Shown here piece by piece: positions 9,135-19,050 of a stretch of 64,000 nucleotides of DNA. A program made the translations under genes and the position numbers. Below the pieces are notes generated by a model, which was not told where the DNA came from, made no database searches, and saw nothing but the letters and a program-made list of their open reading frames with translations. The stretch covers positions 62,001 to 126,000 of the forward strand of contig JAKAKD010000030.1 in the NCBI GenBank assembly GCA_021824635.1. Direction: 5' to 3'. This stretch comes from Bacteroidota bacterium (lineage in GTDB: Bacteria; Bacteroidota; Ignavibacteria; Ignavibacteriales; Melioribacteraceae). How positions within the stretch are numbered: position 1 is the stretch's first letter; each line of letters opens with the position of its first letter.

Positions 9135-10412
9135 CTAATGTGTTTTTAGAGAATCTACTCTGGTTTTGTGATTCGTTTTTCTTATGCTTTTAGTCGCCTT
9201 CATAATTTCTTCTTGAATCTTTTTATTTAATGAATCGTTCATGCCGGGTTTAGATTTTTTCGATAATGAGTCCATCTTAGCTCCAAACTTTTCCCAATCT
9301 TGTATTTGAGCTTTCGAGAGCATTTCCATTGTGCTATTTACAATTTCGTAAGGATTAATAATCATTTCCGGCGGATTAGGAATTTTCCCATCTTTCAAAT
9401 TATGCCCGCTCCGTTTTCCATTTCCAAAATAAACAGAAATTTTTTTCATTTTCCTTGCAGCATCATTCAATTTAATTCTTAAACTGTCGTGAATTGCTTT
9501 AGTAATATTCATGGTTTCAATAGGGACAATAACTTTTAAGGAATTCGAATCAATATTAAACGAAAAATCGTTTGTAGTTTCTACATTTCTTCCTTTCGGC
9601 TCCGGATGTGTTCCCTCGTATTGTATATCTAAATTTGGTATTGGCGGTGCAACTGTGTAATTGCTTTTTTCAAGATCGCTCAAATGCCGATTGAATTTTT
9701 CTTGGTCCCATTTGAAATAAGTTTTAGCAACTGTATCGGGAGTAATTAAGTAATATTCATTTTGGGGAATCTCTTTTGCAGACGTAATTAGATCGGCAAA
9801 TTTTTTCTTATCACTAAGATTAAAATGTTCTGTAAAAAGTTCTTTGGATTTCGATTGGTTGACTTTTTGTGCAAATGAAATTAGATCGGCAAGTACCGCC
9901 TGCTGGATATCTGCGATCTTCGGATTTACAGCATAAGTATTTTTTTCGTTAACCAATACTGAAGAGTAAATTTCTTTTTTATACGAATTAAGGATCGAAT
10001 CAGCTTTTTCTTTTTGACTTTCGTTCATCCCCATATACTTTACAAAAGTTTCGTAGTTTTTAGTAGAGGAATTGTAATCTGCCGGCTTAATAACAAAAGT
10101 ATTATTGCCGGGCTGATCTTCGGAAATTACAAGGACTTTATTTTTCCCTTTATCCAGCGGCAAGCTATTGTATAACGCAAAATTGAATATATCTTCTTCG
10201 GAAATGTTAGTCTGCGATAATAGCGGTTTTAGATTTTCCGCATAAAAGGAAAGCAGATTATCTTTTACATCCGCAATTGACCTACTAATTTCTTGTTTTT
10301 TGTGTTTGAAAAAGAACATAAGTGCAATTGAGAGAGCTATCAGAAAAATAAAGGGAAAATATTTTTTGACCTTAACAAAGCCAAGAAAATTATTTTTCGA
10401 TTGTTTTGACAT
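9135..10412 (-). CDS. Unknown single-pass membrane protein, cotranscribed with ECF sigma factor
   Basis: 425 residues, not recognised. A basic N terminus is followed by one transmembrane helix (about 17-35), giving a short cytoplasmic tail and a large, mostly polar exported domain. Residues around 128-150 (MNESQKEKADSILNSYKKEI) faintly recall the LTxxQ helices of CpxP/Spy-type periplasmic sensors, but this is weak. The C terminus is very basic and low in complexity. It starts one base after the ECF sigma gene ends. Position and topology suggest a membrane-bound regulator (anti-sigma factor or stress sensor) for that sigma factor. The cytoplasmic segment of about 16 residues is too short for a standard anti-sigma domain, so this stays a guess. 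Confidence 0.7.
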   Translation of the reverse strand: MSKQSKNNFLGFVKVKKYFPFIFLIALSIALMFFFKHKKQEISRSIADVKDNLLSFYAENLKPLLSQTNISEEDIFNFALYNSLPLDKGKNKVLVISEDQPGNNTFVIKPADYNSSTKNYETFVKYMGMNESQKEKADSILNSYKKEIYSSVLVNEKNTYAVNPKIADIQQAVLADLISFAQKVNQSKSKELFTEHFNLSDKKKFADLITSAKEIPQNEYYLITPDTVAKTYFKWDQEKFNRHLSDLEKSNYTVAPPIPNLDIQYEGTHPEPKGRNVETTNDFSFNIDSNSLKVIVPIETMNITKAIHDSLRIKLNDAARKMKKISVYFGNGKRSGHNLKDGKIPNPPEMIINPYEIVNSTMEMLSKAQIQDWEKFGAKMDSLSKKSKPGMNDSLNKKIQEEIMKATKSIRKTNHKTRVDSLKTH

Positions 10413-10413
10413 T

Positions 10414-11016
10414 TTAATATGCTCTTAACTCTTTTTGATATGGTTCAAGAATTATTTTTAGACTTTCACGTGCCCGGAAAATTCTTGATTTTATAGTACC
10501 GACCTCAATACCTAACTTATCGGCAATCTCTTTATAACTCAATCCGTCAATATCTCTCAACACAAGCGGTATTTTAAGTTTTTCGGGTAATTTTTCAATC
10601 GAGCTTCTAACTAACTGCGGAATATCTACATCTTCAGAAAATGGTCCTATCCCATATTCGCTGTCTGACTCTTTAATGGGAACAAAAATACTACGCACTC
10701 TTTTCTTCCTTAAATAATCCCTGCACTTGTTAACAGTAATTCTATATAGCCATGTTGTAAACTTAGATTCGAAACGAAACTCATTGAGTTTGTGATAAAC
10801 GCTTATAAAAACGTCTTGAGAAATATCATCAACAAACTCTGTATCTCCTAAAGTAAGAAAGACTAAATTTCTTACTTTTTCTTTATGCTTAAGTACAAGA
10901 ATTTTAAATGTAGATTCCTCACCATTTATAAACGACCGGATAAGAGTAAAATCTTCGTCTCTTTCCCCTTTCGATTCACTAAAATCAAATTGGTCTGGTT
11001 CTTTTCCTATTTCCAT
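10414..11016 (-). CDS. ECF-family RNA polymerase sigma factor
   Basis: A 200-residue sigma-70 family protein. Region 2 (about 30-100) contains DISQDVFISVYHKL and FESKFTTWLYRITVNKCRDYLRKKR. Region 4 (about 135-190) carries LRDIDGLSYKEIADKLGIEVGTIKSRIFRARESL, seen here in two adjoining blocks, a typical helix-turn-helix. It directs RNA polymerase to an unknown regulon. The N terminus has a roughly 25-residue acidic extension before region 2. It is the first gene of the minus-strand cluster and may be controlled by the membrane protein encoded one base downstream, or by the partner-switching genes that follow. No confident promoter was seen in the 233-base divergent region (11017-11249). Confidence 0.93.
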   Translation of the reverse strand: MEIGKEPDQFDFSESKGERDEDFTLIRSFINGEESTFKILVLKHKEKVRNLVFLTLGDTEFVDDISQDVFISVYHKLNEFRFESKFTTWLYRITVNKCRDYLRKKRVRSIFVPIKESDSEYGIGPFSEDVDIPQLVRSSIEKLPEKLKIPLVLRDIDGLSYKEIADKLGIEVGTIKSRIFRARESLKIILEPYQKELRAY

Positions 11017-11249
11017 GCTTTTAGACGGGAATTATAGTTTATTGTTCCTCAAAAACTAATTATTTATAAAAGATAAGATTCAGCAATAATGAGACTCAAA
11101 ATAACTTTCTTTTTACTTTTCTATTCAATAATTTAGCTGCCAATATAAATATTTATGAATAATTATACCCATTCATCATTCTTTATTTTCAGACAGAATT
11201 GATTAATATAAAATTGGTAAATAAAATAAATTAACCTTGAGGAGAAAAC

Positions 11250-11588
11250 ATGAAGGTCAAACAAGTCGAAAAATACGGAGCAGTAATTGTAGAGTTAAAA
11301 GGAAACGTAATGGGTGGACCTGAAGCCCAAGAGTTTAGCGATATTCTACATAAATTACTCGATGAACAAAAAAAGAATGTTATAATTGATTTATCCGAGA
11401 CAAAATTTATGAATAGTTCCGGACTTGGAATGTTGATTAGTGGCTATACTACTGTAAAGAATGGCGGCGGTGTTATGAAACTTGCTAACGCTACAGAAAA
11501 AATTGAAAGCCTTCTTGTCATCACAAAACTTATTACAATATTCGAACATTATACTTCTGTTGACGAAGCTGTTGAAAGTTTCAAATAA
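11250..11588 (+). CDS. STAS-domain anti-sigma factor antagonist
   Basis: A 112-residue single STAS domain with the phospho-acceptor loop KFMNSSGLGML (about 51-61). A strong GAGGAGA ribosome site lies five bases before the ATG. The gene is divergent from the ECF sigma gene and is followed by an intrinsic terminator, so it is probably transcribed alone. It may be a second substrate of the RsbW-like kinase at 6203; that is inference. Confidence 0.92.
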   Translation: MKVKQVEKYGAVIVELKGNVMGGPEAQEFSDILHKLLDEQKKNVIIDLSETKFMNSSGLGMLISGYTTVKNGGGVMKLANATEKIESLLVITKLITIFEHYTSVDEAVESFK

Positions 11589-11606
11589 TTATAGATTTAG
11601 CTATAC

Positions 11607-11634
11607 CTCCGGCAAAATTTTGCCGGAGTTTTTT
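11607..11634 (+). terminator. Intrinsic terminator after STAS gene
   Basis: A perfect 22-base palindrome (CTCCGGCAAAA with its complement, 11607-11628) is followed by a T run to 11634. It separates the STAS gene from purA. Confidence 0.9.
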
Positions 11635-11664
11635 CTACCCACCATAATTAGATCCGAGGCATAA

Positions 11665-12933
<1,269 letters not shown>

Positions 12934-13012
12934 AAATCTTTTTACCCTTTCTTATTTTTAATTAACGAAATCAGTTTCGTAAATTTCATCAGGGTACTTT
13001 AGGGAGACTGAA

Positions 13013-14236
13013 ATGAAAATGACCGGCGGACCTGCTTCCATGAATATTAAACTCGCACTTATAGTTATAGGTGCTGCTATTGCCTTTGGAACTCTTTACT
13101 ACACACAAAATATTGTGGTCAGACTACAGGAGCGCGAGAAAGAAATTGTAAAATTGTACGCTAGCAGTTTGGAGTATATCGCCAACACCGAGTCACCAAA
13201 TTCCGATCTCACATTTATATTTCAGAACATTATTCAAAGAATTGACTTCCCTCTTATTTTAACTGACGGGAATGGCAAGGTTACTACCACAGTAGCCGGA
13301 AGCGGATATAAAAACATTCCGCACAAACCAGATTTAAAAGGAATAGAACTTAAAAACTTCCTTTCAGAAAAAGTAAAACTTCTCGCTTCGGAACACGCGC
13401 CAATAGATATCAAATTTCCCGATGGGAAAGTACACCAGAAAATTTACTTCGGGGATTCGGAAATAATTACACGATTAAGATACTACCCCTATCTCCAAAT
13501 AATTTTTGCACTTCTTTTTTTGATAATAGCATATTCAAGTTTCAGTTACATAAAGAGAAGCGAACAGAGTAACATTTGGGTTGGAATGTCGAAGGAAACG
13601 GCACACCAACTTGGTACGCCTATCTCCAGCTTAATGGGTTGGAATGAAATGCTAAAAATGAATTTCACAAATCAAGATAAAGTTTTGGATATTTCTGACG
13701 AAATAAACAGCGACTTAACACGGCTAAATAAAATTACAAAAAGGTTTTCCAAAATTGGTTCTAAGCCAGAACTTCACGATGAATCCCCTTACATAACAAT
13801 TGAACGTGTGGCAAATTATTTCCAGAGAAGGCTGCCACAGCTTGGCAAAAATGTTTTAATTAGTATTCAAGGAGATAAAGAATTAAAAGCCAAAATGAAT
13901 AACGAGTTATTCGAATGGGTAATTGAAAATTTGATAAAGAACGCGCTAGACGCCATAGAAATTCAGGATGGCAAAATTAATTTTAGCATTGGAGAGAACC
14001 ACGACAAAATTGAAATCGAAGTTTCCGATAATGGAAAAGGAATTGAAGCCGGCAGGAAAAAAGATATTTTTCGCCCGGGTTATAGTACAAAACGGCGCGG
14101 CTGGGGTTTAGGTTTAAGTCTTTCTAAACGAATAATCGAAGATTATCACAAAGGGAAAATTTTTGTAAAAGAATCAATAATTAATGAAGGAACGGTTTTC
14201 AAAATCATCCTCAATGAATCAGAAAAAATTACATGA
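13013..14236 (+). CDS. Orphan sensor histidine kinase
   Basis: 407 residues. There is an N-terminal transmembrane helix (about 10-30), an extracytoplasmic sensing segment (about 31-158), a second helix (about 160-178), a phosphoacceptor block and an HATPase domain (about 285-405). The presumed phosphorylated histidine is His198 in ETAHQLGTPISSLMGW. ATP-binding boxes are ENLIKNALDAI, VSDNGKGI and RRGWGLGLSLSKR. An AGGGAG site six bases before ATG 13013 supports the start. No response regulator is adjacent, so the partner is unknown. The stop overlaps an ATG that opens a 17-codon frame, which I do not call. Confidence 0.92.
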   Translation: MKMTGGPASMNIKLALIVIGAAIAFGTLYYTQNIVVRLQEREKEIVKLYASSLEYIANTESPNSDLTFIFQNIIQRIDFPLILTDGNGKVTTTVAGSGYKNIPHKPDLKGIELKNFLSEKVKLLASEHAPIDIKFPDGKVHQKIYFGDSEIITRLRYYPYLQIIFALLFLIIAYSSFSYIKRSEQSNIWVGMSKETAHQLGTPISSLMGWNEMLKMNFTNQDKVLDISDEINSDLTRLNKITKRFSKIGSKPELHDESPYITIERVANYFQRRLPQLGKNVLISIQGDKELKAKMNNELFEWVIENLIKNALDAIEIQDGKINFSIGENHDKIEIEVSDNGKGIEAGRKKDIFRPGYSTKRRGWGLGLSLSKRIIEDYHKGKIFVKESIINEGTVFKIILNESEKIT

Positions 14237-14636
14237 AAGATATTCCCTTTTTTACTCATTTTTCGCTCCAGCGACAAAAGTCATAAGCACTAAGACAAGC
14301 TAACAACAAAGTAACTTTCCTGTTTATCTTCTGAAAATGAACGAAAAACAAAGTTTTTGCACTCATTTCTAAATCGTAATTTTTCTGACATTCCCGCGGA
14401 GAGCAAAAATCTTCTTTGGTATAATCTTTGTTCCATAATAGCGTAACACAATAAGCACCCTCGATACATTATGTTTAACTGCTATGGTCCGCCCTCAACC
14501 ATAGCAGTTTTTTTATGAACATAAATTGGGTAATTGCAACTCAACATTTCTCCTTTATTTCTTTCTGCTTACTTAAGATATCCATCCAAAATATTTTGTA
14601 AATTAAATCCAGAAAGACACAATTTTAGGATGACTT
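14237..14636 (+). other. 400-base gap: terminator, possible small RNA, start-less open frame
   Basis: No gene is called here. Three things are visible. A strong terminator lies at 14477-14514. A TATAAT hexamer at 14420-14425 could start a transcript of about 80 bases ending at that terminator; its -35 region is unconvincing. On the minus strand, 14256-14468 stays open for 70 codons, is cysteine-rich at its upstream end, and lacks any ATG/GTG/TTG before an internal ATG about 36 codons from the stop. No known RNA family was recognised. The last 35 bases carry the TAGGA site for the next gene. Confidence 0.5.
14477..14514 (+). terminator. Strong intrinsic terminator in the histidine kinase-dCMP deaminase gap
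   Basis: A 12-base-pair stem (14477-14488 with 14498-14509) closes a nine-base loop and is followed by T residues to 14514. It lies 241 bases after the kinase stop codon, so it either ends a long 3' untranslated region or terminates a separate short transcript. Confidence 0.88.
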
Positions 14637-15131
14637 ATGGATAAGAAAGAAAATAACCGCCCTTCTTGGGATGAATATTTTTTAAAAGTTGCAATGCTTG
14701 TTTCGGAACGCGCAACTTGTCCGCGTATGCATTGCGGATGCGTACTTGTAAAGGAAAAACAAATTCTTTCTACCGGATACAACGGTTCAATACCCGGCGA
14801 TGGGCATTGTGAAGACGATGGATGCCTGATTGTTGATAATCATTGTGTTAGAACCATTCATGCAGAAATGAATGCAATACTTCAATGTTCATCACACGGA
14901 ATTAGCACACAAGGCGCAACTGCATATATAACAACGATGCCGTGCACCAACTGTTCTAAAGCTTTGATAACCGCAGGTATTAAAGAGATTGTAATTTTTT
15001 CCGATTTTCATGATACGCTTGCGGAAAAATTTTTCAGTATAGCGAAAGTAAATATCAAAAGATTAAAAGTTCCGGGTAGAGAAATTGATTACGATTTAGG
15101 AAGCTTTACATCTGCTAAGAAGTTTCAATGA
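14637..15131 (+). CDS. dCMP deaminase-family protein (ComEB-like)
   Basis: 164 residues of the cytidine/deoxycytidylate deaminase fold. Zinc ligands and the catalytic glutamate are present in HAEMNAIL (about residue 79) and PCTNCSKAL. Extra cysteine and histidine residues near CGCVLVKEK and GHCEDDGCLI match the dCMP deaminase subgroup that carries a second metal site. It converts dCMP to dUMP for thymidylate synthesis. A TAGGA site six bases before ATG 14637 supports the start. It is transcribed in the same direction as the ppk gene 81 bases downstream. Confidence 0.92.
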   Translation: MDKKENNRPSWDEYFLKVAMLVSERATCPRMHCGCVLVKEKQILSTGYNGSIPGDGHCEDDGCLIVDNHCVRTIHAEMNAILQCSSHGISTQGATAYITTMPCTNCSKALITAGIKEIVIFSDFHDTLAEKFFSIAKVNIKRLKVPGREIDYDLGSFTSAKKFQ

Positions 15132-15212
15132 ATACAACCATGGTATAAGGTATATCAAGTTAAAAAATACTATATTCAGCACCGAAAATTGAGGAAGAGC
15201 AGTTAGTTAATA

Positions 15213-17348
15213 ATGAAGTTAACAAAAGAAAATCTTCAAAAATATATTAAGCCGGAAAATTTATTTAGCAGAGATTTAAGTTGGCTTGAGTTTAACCGCA
15301 GAGTTCTTGAAGAAGCACTTAATCCAGATCTCCCCCTATTAGAAAAAGTCAAGTTTATTTCAATCTTCTTTTCCAATCTTGATGAATTCTACATGATACG
15401 TATTGCAGGTATCAAAGAACAACTTCGCGCAAAGATAATAGATCCGTCAATAGACGGAATGACCCCGCTTGAACAATTAAGAAAACTTGAGAAAACTCTT
15501 CAGCCGATGCTGAAGCAAATTAATGATTATTGGCGCGATGAAATAATACCGCAATTAAAAGAAAATAAAGTTCACATCTGCAACTTAGAAGAATTATCTA
15601 ACGAAGAGCAGGAAGCTCTAAATCAATATTTTATAAAAGAGATTTATCCTGTTCTTACACCGCTTGCATTCGACCCCGGAAGACCTTTTCCATATATATC
15701 AAATCTGAGTTTGAGTTTCGCCATTTTGGTTAAAAAACCAACAGGTGAAAAACATTTTGCCCGTGTTAAAGTACCAGGTATTCTTCCGCGTTTGCTTCGG
15801 GTTGAAACGATTGTAAAATCAAAGCCAAAGAATGGCTCTTTGAATGGTGTGTATAAATATATCTGGATTGGCGATTTAATTAAATCAAATCTGCATTTAC
15901 TTTTCCCCGGACTAGAAGTAGTTGAGGCATACCGTTTTAGAATAACGCGCGATACCGATCTCGAAATTCAAGAAGATGAAGCCGACGACTTGCTTCAAAT
16001 GATAGAAGAAAATATTAAACAGCGAAAATTCGGTTCTGTTGTGCGGCTGGAAGTTGAAAAACAAATGCCGGAATACATGATAGATACATTAATTGAGAAT
16101 TTAGAAATTACACGCGATGATTTACATGTGATTGACGGAAATCTTGGTCTGAGCGATCTTCTGCTTCTGTATGATTTACAACTCCCGCAGCTTAAGGATA
16201 AACCGTTTCACCCTGCTGTTTCCGATATATTTGAAGAAGAAGAAAATGTATTTTCTTTGATTCGGCGAAAAGATATTCTGCTTTCTCATCCTTATGATTC
16301 TTTCTGTCCAGTAACCGAATTTATAAAACAAGCATCTTTAGATCCCGATGTTCTTGCCATTAAACAAACTCTTTATCGTGTAGGCACAAACTCACCCATT
16401 ATTAAATATTTAATTGAAGCCGCAGAGCGGAAAAAACAAGTTGCAGTATTAGTTGAATTGAAAGCCCGTTTTGATGAAGAAAATAATATTTATTGGGCGC
16501 GCGAACTGGAAAAAGCAGGCGTGCATGTTGTTTACGGATTACTCGGTTTAAAAACACATGCCAAAATGACACTCGTTGTACGAAAAGAAGTTGACGGCGT
16601 TAAACGTTATGTTCATATGAGTACCGGCAATTACAACACAACAACGGCAAAAGTTTATACAGACATTGGTTTGTTCTCTTGCGATGAAGAAATTTGTTCT
16701 GATGTATCGGAGATTTTTAATTTCCTCACCGGTTATTCAGAACAAAATAACTTTAGAAAATTGTGGGTAGCTCCTGTTAACAAACGTCAAAATTTTTTAG
16801 ATCTGATCCATCGGGAAATTAAAAATGTAAAGGAAGGCGGCAAAGGACGACTAATTTTCAAACTTAATTCGCTTGTAGATCCATTACTAATTGCCGCAAT
16901 GTACGAAGCATCATGCCAAGGAGTTAAGATAGATTTAATTGTTCGAGGCATTTGCTGTTTGATTCCACAGACACCGGGATTGAGCGACAATATTCGTGTT
17001 ATCAGTATTGTAGGAAGATTTTTGGAACACAGCCGCATCTATTATTTTTATAATAACGGGGCTGAAGAGATTTATGGAAGCAGCGCGGATTTAATGCAGC
17101 GTAATCTTGACAGAAGAGTTGAAATTACTTTCCCAATAATGGATAAAGATTTAAAAATATTTATTAAGAAAAACATACTGGATACATGCCTAAAGGATAA
17201 CATTAAAGCTCGGGTTCTACTACCAACCGGCAAATATGTTTTTAATAGAAAAGTTTATACAGAGAAAAAAATAAACCAGCAGGAATGGATGATGCTTCGT
17301 TCTATTCCCGCCAACAAAAAGATTTTACCGCAGGATTTTATCGAGTAG
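15213..17348 (+). CDS. ppk1: Polyphosphate kinase 1
   Basis: 711 residues, full length for PPK1, which reversibly builds polyphosphate from ATP. The N-terminal region begins with FSRDLSWLEFNRRVLEEA. The two active-site histidines of the phospholipase D-like halves are present: His449 in KTHAKMTLVV, the autophosphorylated residue, and His606 in FLEHSRIYYF. YVHMSTGNYN follows the first. No exopolyphosphatase or Pho regulator is adjacent. The gene converges on the metal-uptake cassette. Confidence 0.97.
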   Translation: MKLTKENLQKYIKPENLFSRDLSWLEFNRRVLEEALNPDLPLLEKVKFISIFFSNLDEFYMIRIAGIKEQLRAKIIDPSIDGMTPLEQLRKLEKTLQPMLKQINDYWRDEIIPQLKENKVHICNLEELSNEEQEALNQYFIKEIYPVLTPLAFDPGRPFPYISNLSLSFAILVKKPTGEKHFARVKVPGILPRLLRVETIVKSKPKNGSLNGVYKYIWIGDLIKSNLHLLFPGLEVVEAYRFRITRDTDLEIQEDEADDLLQMIEENIKQRKFGSVVRLEVEKQMPEYMIDTLIENLEITRDDLHVIDGNLGLSDLLLLYDLQLPQLKDKPFHPAVSDIFEEEENVFSLIRRKDILLSHPYDSFCPVTEFIKQASLDPDVLAIKQTLYRVGTNSPIIKYLIEAAERKKQVAVLVELKARFDEENNIYWARELEKAGVHVVYGLLGLKTHAKMTLVVRKEVDGVKRYVHMSTGNYNTTTAKVYTDIGLFSCDEEICSDVSEIFNFLTGYSEQNNFRKLWVAPVNKRQNFLDLIHREIKNVKEGGKGRLIFKLNSLVDPLLIAAMYEASCQGVKIDLIVRGICCLIPQTPGLSDNIRVISIVGRFLEHSRIYYFYNNGAEEIYGSSADLMQRNLDRRVEITFPIMDKDLKIFIKKNILDTCLKDNIKARVLLPTGKYVFNRKVYTEKKINQQEWMMLRSIPANKKILPQDFIE

Positions 17349-17350
17349 AT

Positions 17351-17554
17351 TTATTGTGGGATTCTAATTGAGAAACCAATACTTACCCCAAAATCCTTTG
17401 TTTTGTTCATCATTGTTGTCCCCATAGAAAAATCAACTTGAACATTCTGCTAATTAGATAATTTAGACCACAATCCAAATTATTCGATGGCGTTAATTGA
17501 GTGGTCGAAAAAACAGAATCACAAAAACTCTCCGAAAGAAATTTTTCCCCATAA
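17351..17554 (-). pseudogene. Decayed 3' end of an outer-membrane beta-barrel gene
   Basis: Minus-strand translation directly after the FeoB stop gives barrel-like pieces in two alternating frames. The first frame has KISFGEFL before a stop. The second frame carries TQLTPSNNLDCGLNYLIS. The first frame then resumes with NVQVDFSMGTTM and KDFGVSIGFSIRIPQ and stops at 17351. The order (FGEF, then LDxGLxYLxS, then NxQxDxSxG, then a final GxSxRx strand) matches the C terminus of Phenol_MetA_deg/transporter-type barrels as I know them. At least two frameshifts and an internal stop mark it as a relic. It could be coincidence, but this order in one short gap is hard to get by chance. Confidence 0.55.
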
Positions 17555-18970
17555 TCATCCGGCTATCAATCTCCAGATTTGAGTAAAAAAGAAGCAGATT
17601 ATTAAACCCATAGCTATTGGCAAAAAAGTTGAAATCATTGTCCATTTTATACTTTTCGTTTCTTTATAAATTGTATAGATAGTTGTAGAACACGGGTTGT
17701 GAAGTAAACTAAACAACATCAGATTAATTCCGGTTAATACTGTCCATCCTCCAGCATGAAGAATGTTAGCCGTTGCTGCAGTAGAATCAAGTTCGAACAT
17801 AACTCCGGCACCGGCACCTAAAGTCATCTTTGTACTTAATACTGTTAACATCAAGACAGTAGGAATGACAATTTCATTTGCAGGAATCGCTATTACATAA
17901 GCTAGGATAATTACTCCATTCAATCCAATAAAAAACGCAAACGGATCAACACCTCGAATAAAATATTCCGCTAAACTGATTCCCCCGATATTTACATTTG
18001 CTACCAGCCAAATTACAATTCCGGCAGGAACTGCAAATACAACAGCCCGCCACAAAACAAAAATTGTTCTGTCTATTAATGATGTATAGAGTGTCTGCAG
18101 CAGTCTTGGCGGACGGTAAGGAGGAAGTTCCAAACTGAAAGCAGATGCTTCCCCCTTTAAAACACTTTTTGAAAGACCCCATGAGACAATTAAGCTGAAA
18201 AGAACACCAAGAATTGCGATAGCAACGACCGCACCGGCTGAAGCGATTCCGGCAAGATAAGCAGGAACAGTTCCCCCTATAAATATTGTTGCAATTAATA
18301 TTTGTGTTGGCCAGCGTCCATTACATAAAGAGAAATTATTTGTTATGATTGCTATAATTCTTTCGCGCGGACTATCTATAATTCTAGTTGCAATTACACC
18401 AGCGGCATTGCATCCAAAACCCATACTCATTGTTAATGCTTGTTTACCATGTGCGCCAACTCTCCTGTAAAGATTATCCATATTGAAGGCAACACGCGGC
18501 AGATATCCGAAATCTTCCAACAACGTAAACATCGGGAAAAATATTGCCATTGGCGGCAGCATAACGCTTATAACCCAGGCGGCTGCAAGATAAGCCCCGT
18601 CAATTAGTAATCCGGTTATCCAAAATGGAATCTGAATTGAATTCATAAAATTTTTCAGAAGAGGATGCAGTGTGTCAACAAGAATATATGAAATCCATGA
18701 CGAGGGAATGTTAGCGCCGATAATTGTGAGCCAAAAAACCAAGGCCAATAAAAGAAACATGATGGGAAATCCCGTCCATCTTCCCGTAACAATACGGTCA
18801 ATAAAACGGTCCAGATCAAACTTCGGTTTCTCTCCGATTCTTGTTACAACCTTCTCGGAAATTTCGGATGCATCTTTATAGATAGACTCAAGAATAGAAT
18901 CGTGAAAATTTTCACCGACTTCCCATCTCAACTTATTTGCTGTTGATAATATTTCTTCCGTTTTATTCAT
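17555..18970 (-). CDS. feoB: FeoB membrane (permease) half, divergent metal transporter
   Basis: About 471 residues corresponding to the C-terminal transport part of FeoB: gate/nucleoside-recognition domains with about eight helices. The two conserved gate motifs are altered. [14 protein letters not shown] stands where iron-type FeoB usually has GCNVPAI, and [11 protein letters not shown] where it has CSARLPV. I associate the CNGR variant with a FeoB subgroup that includes manganese-type transporters, but this is from memory. ATG 18970 is chosen because AGGAA lies five bases upstream; a TTG directly before it is less likely. The GTPase half is a separate gene 80 bases upstream, so the transporter is split. 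Confidence 0.85.
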   Translation of the reverse strand: MNKTEEILSTANKLRWEVGENFHDSILESIYKDASEISEKVVTRIGEKPKFDLDRFIDRIVTGRWTGFPIMFLLLALVFWLTIIGANIPSSWISYILVDTLHPLLKNFMNSIQIPFWITGLLIDGAYLAAAWVISVMLPPMAIFFPMFTLLEDFGYLPRVAFNMDNLYRRVGAHGKQALTMSMGFGCNAAGVIATRIIDSPRERIIAIITNNFSLCNGRWPTQILIATIFIGGTVPAYLAGIASAGAVVAIAILGVLFSLIVSWGLSKSVLKGEASAFSLELPPYRPPRLLQTLYTSLIDRTIFVLWRAVVFAVPAGIVIWLVANVNIGGISLAEYFIRGVDPFAFFIGLNGVIILAYVIAIPANEIVIPTVLMLTVLSTKMTLGAGAGVMFELDSTAATANILHAGGWTVLTGINLMLFSLLHNPCSTTIYTIYKETKSIKWTMISTFLPIAMGLIICFFFTQIWRLIAG

Positions 18971-19050
18971 CAACTTTCCTAAAGTGGGTTAAAGCAAAAC
19001 TCAAATAGATTAACAATGATCAAACTTTGCTACAATATACTTTGTGTTAT

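Noticed and set aside
12965-12980. Short hairpin ACGAAA/TTTCGT after purA
   Set aside because: Only six AT-rich pairs and no T run; too weak for a terminator.
14233-14286. 17-codon frame overlapping the histidine kinase stop
   Set aside because: Too short, no family features and no own ribosome site.
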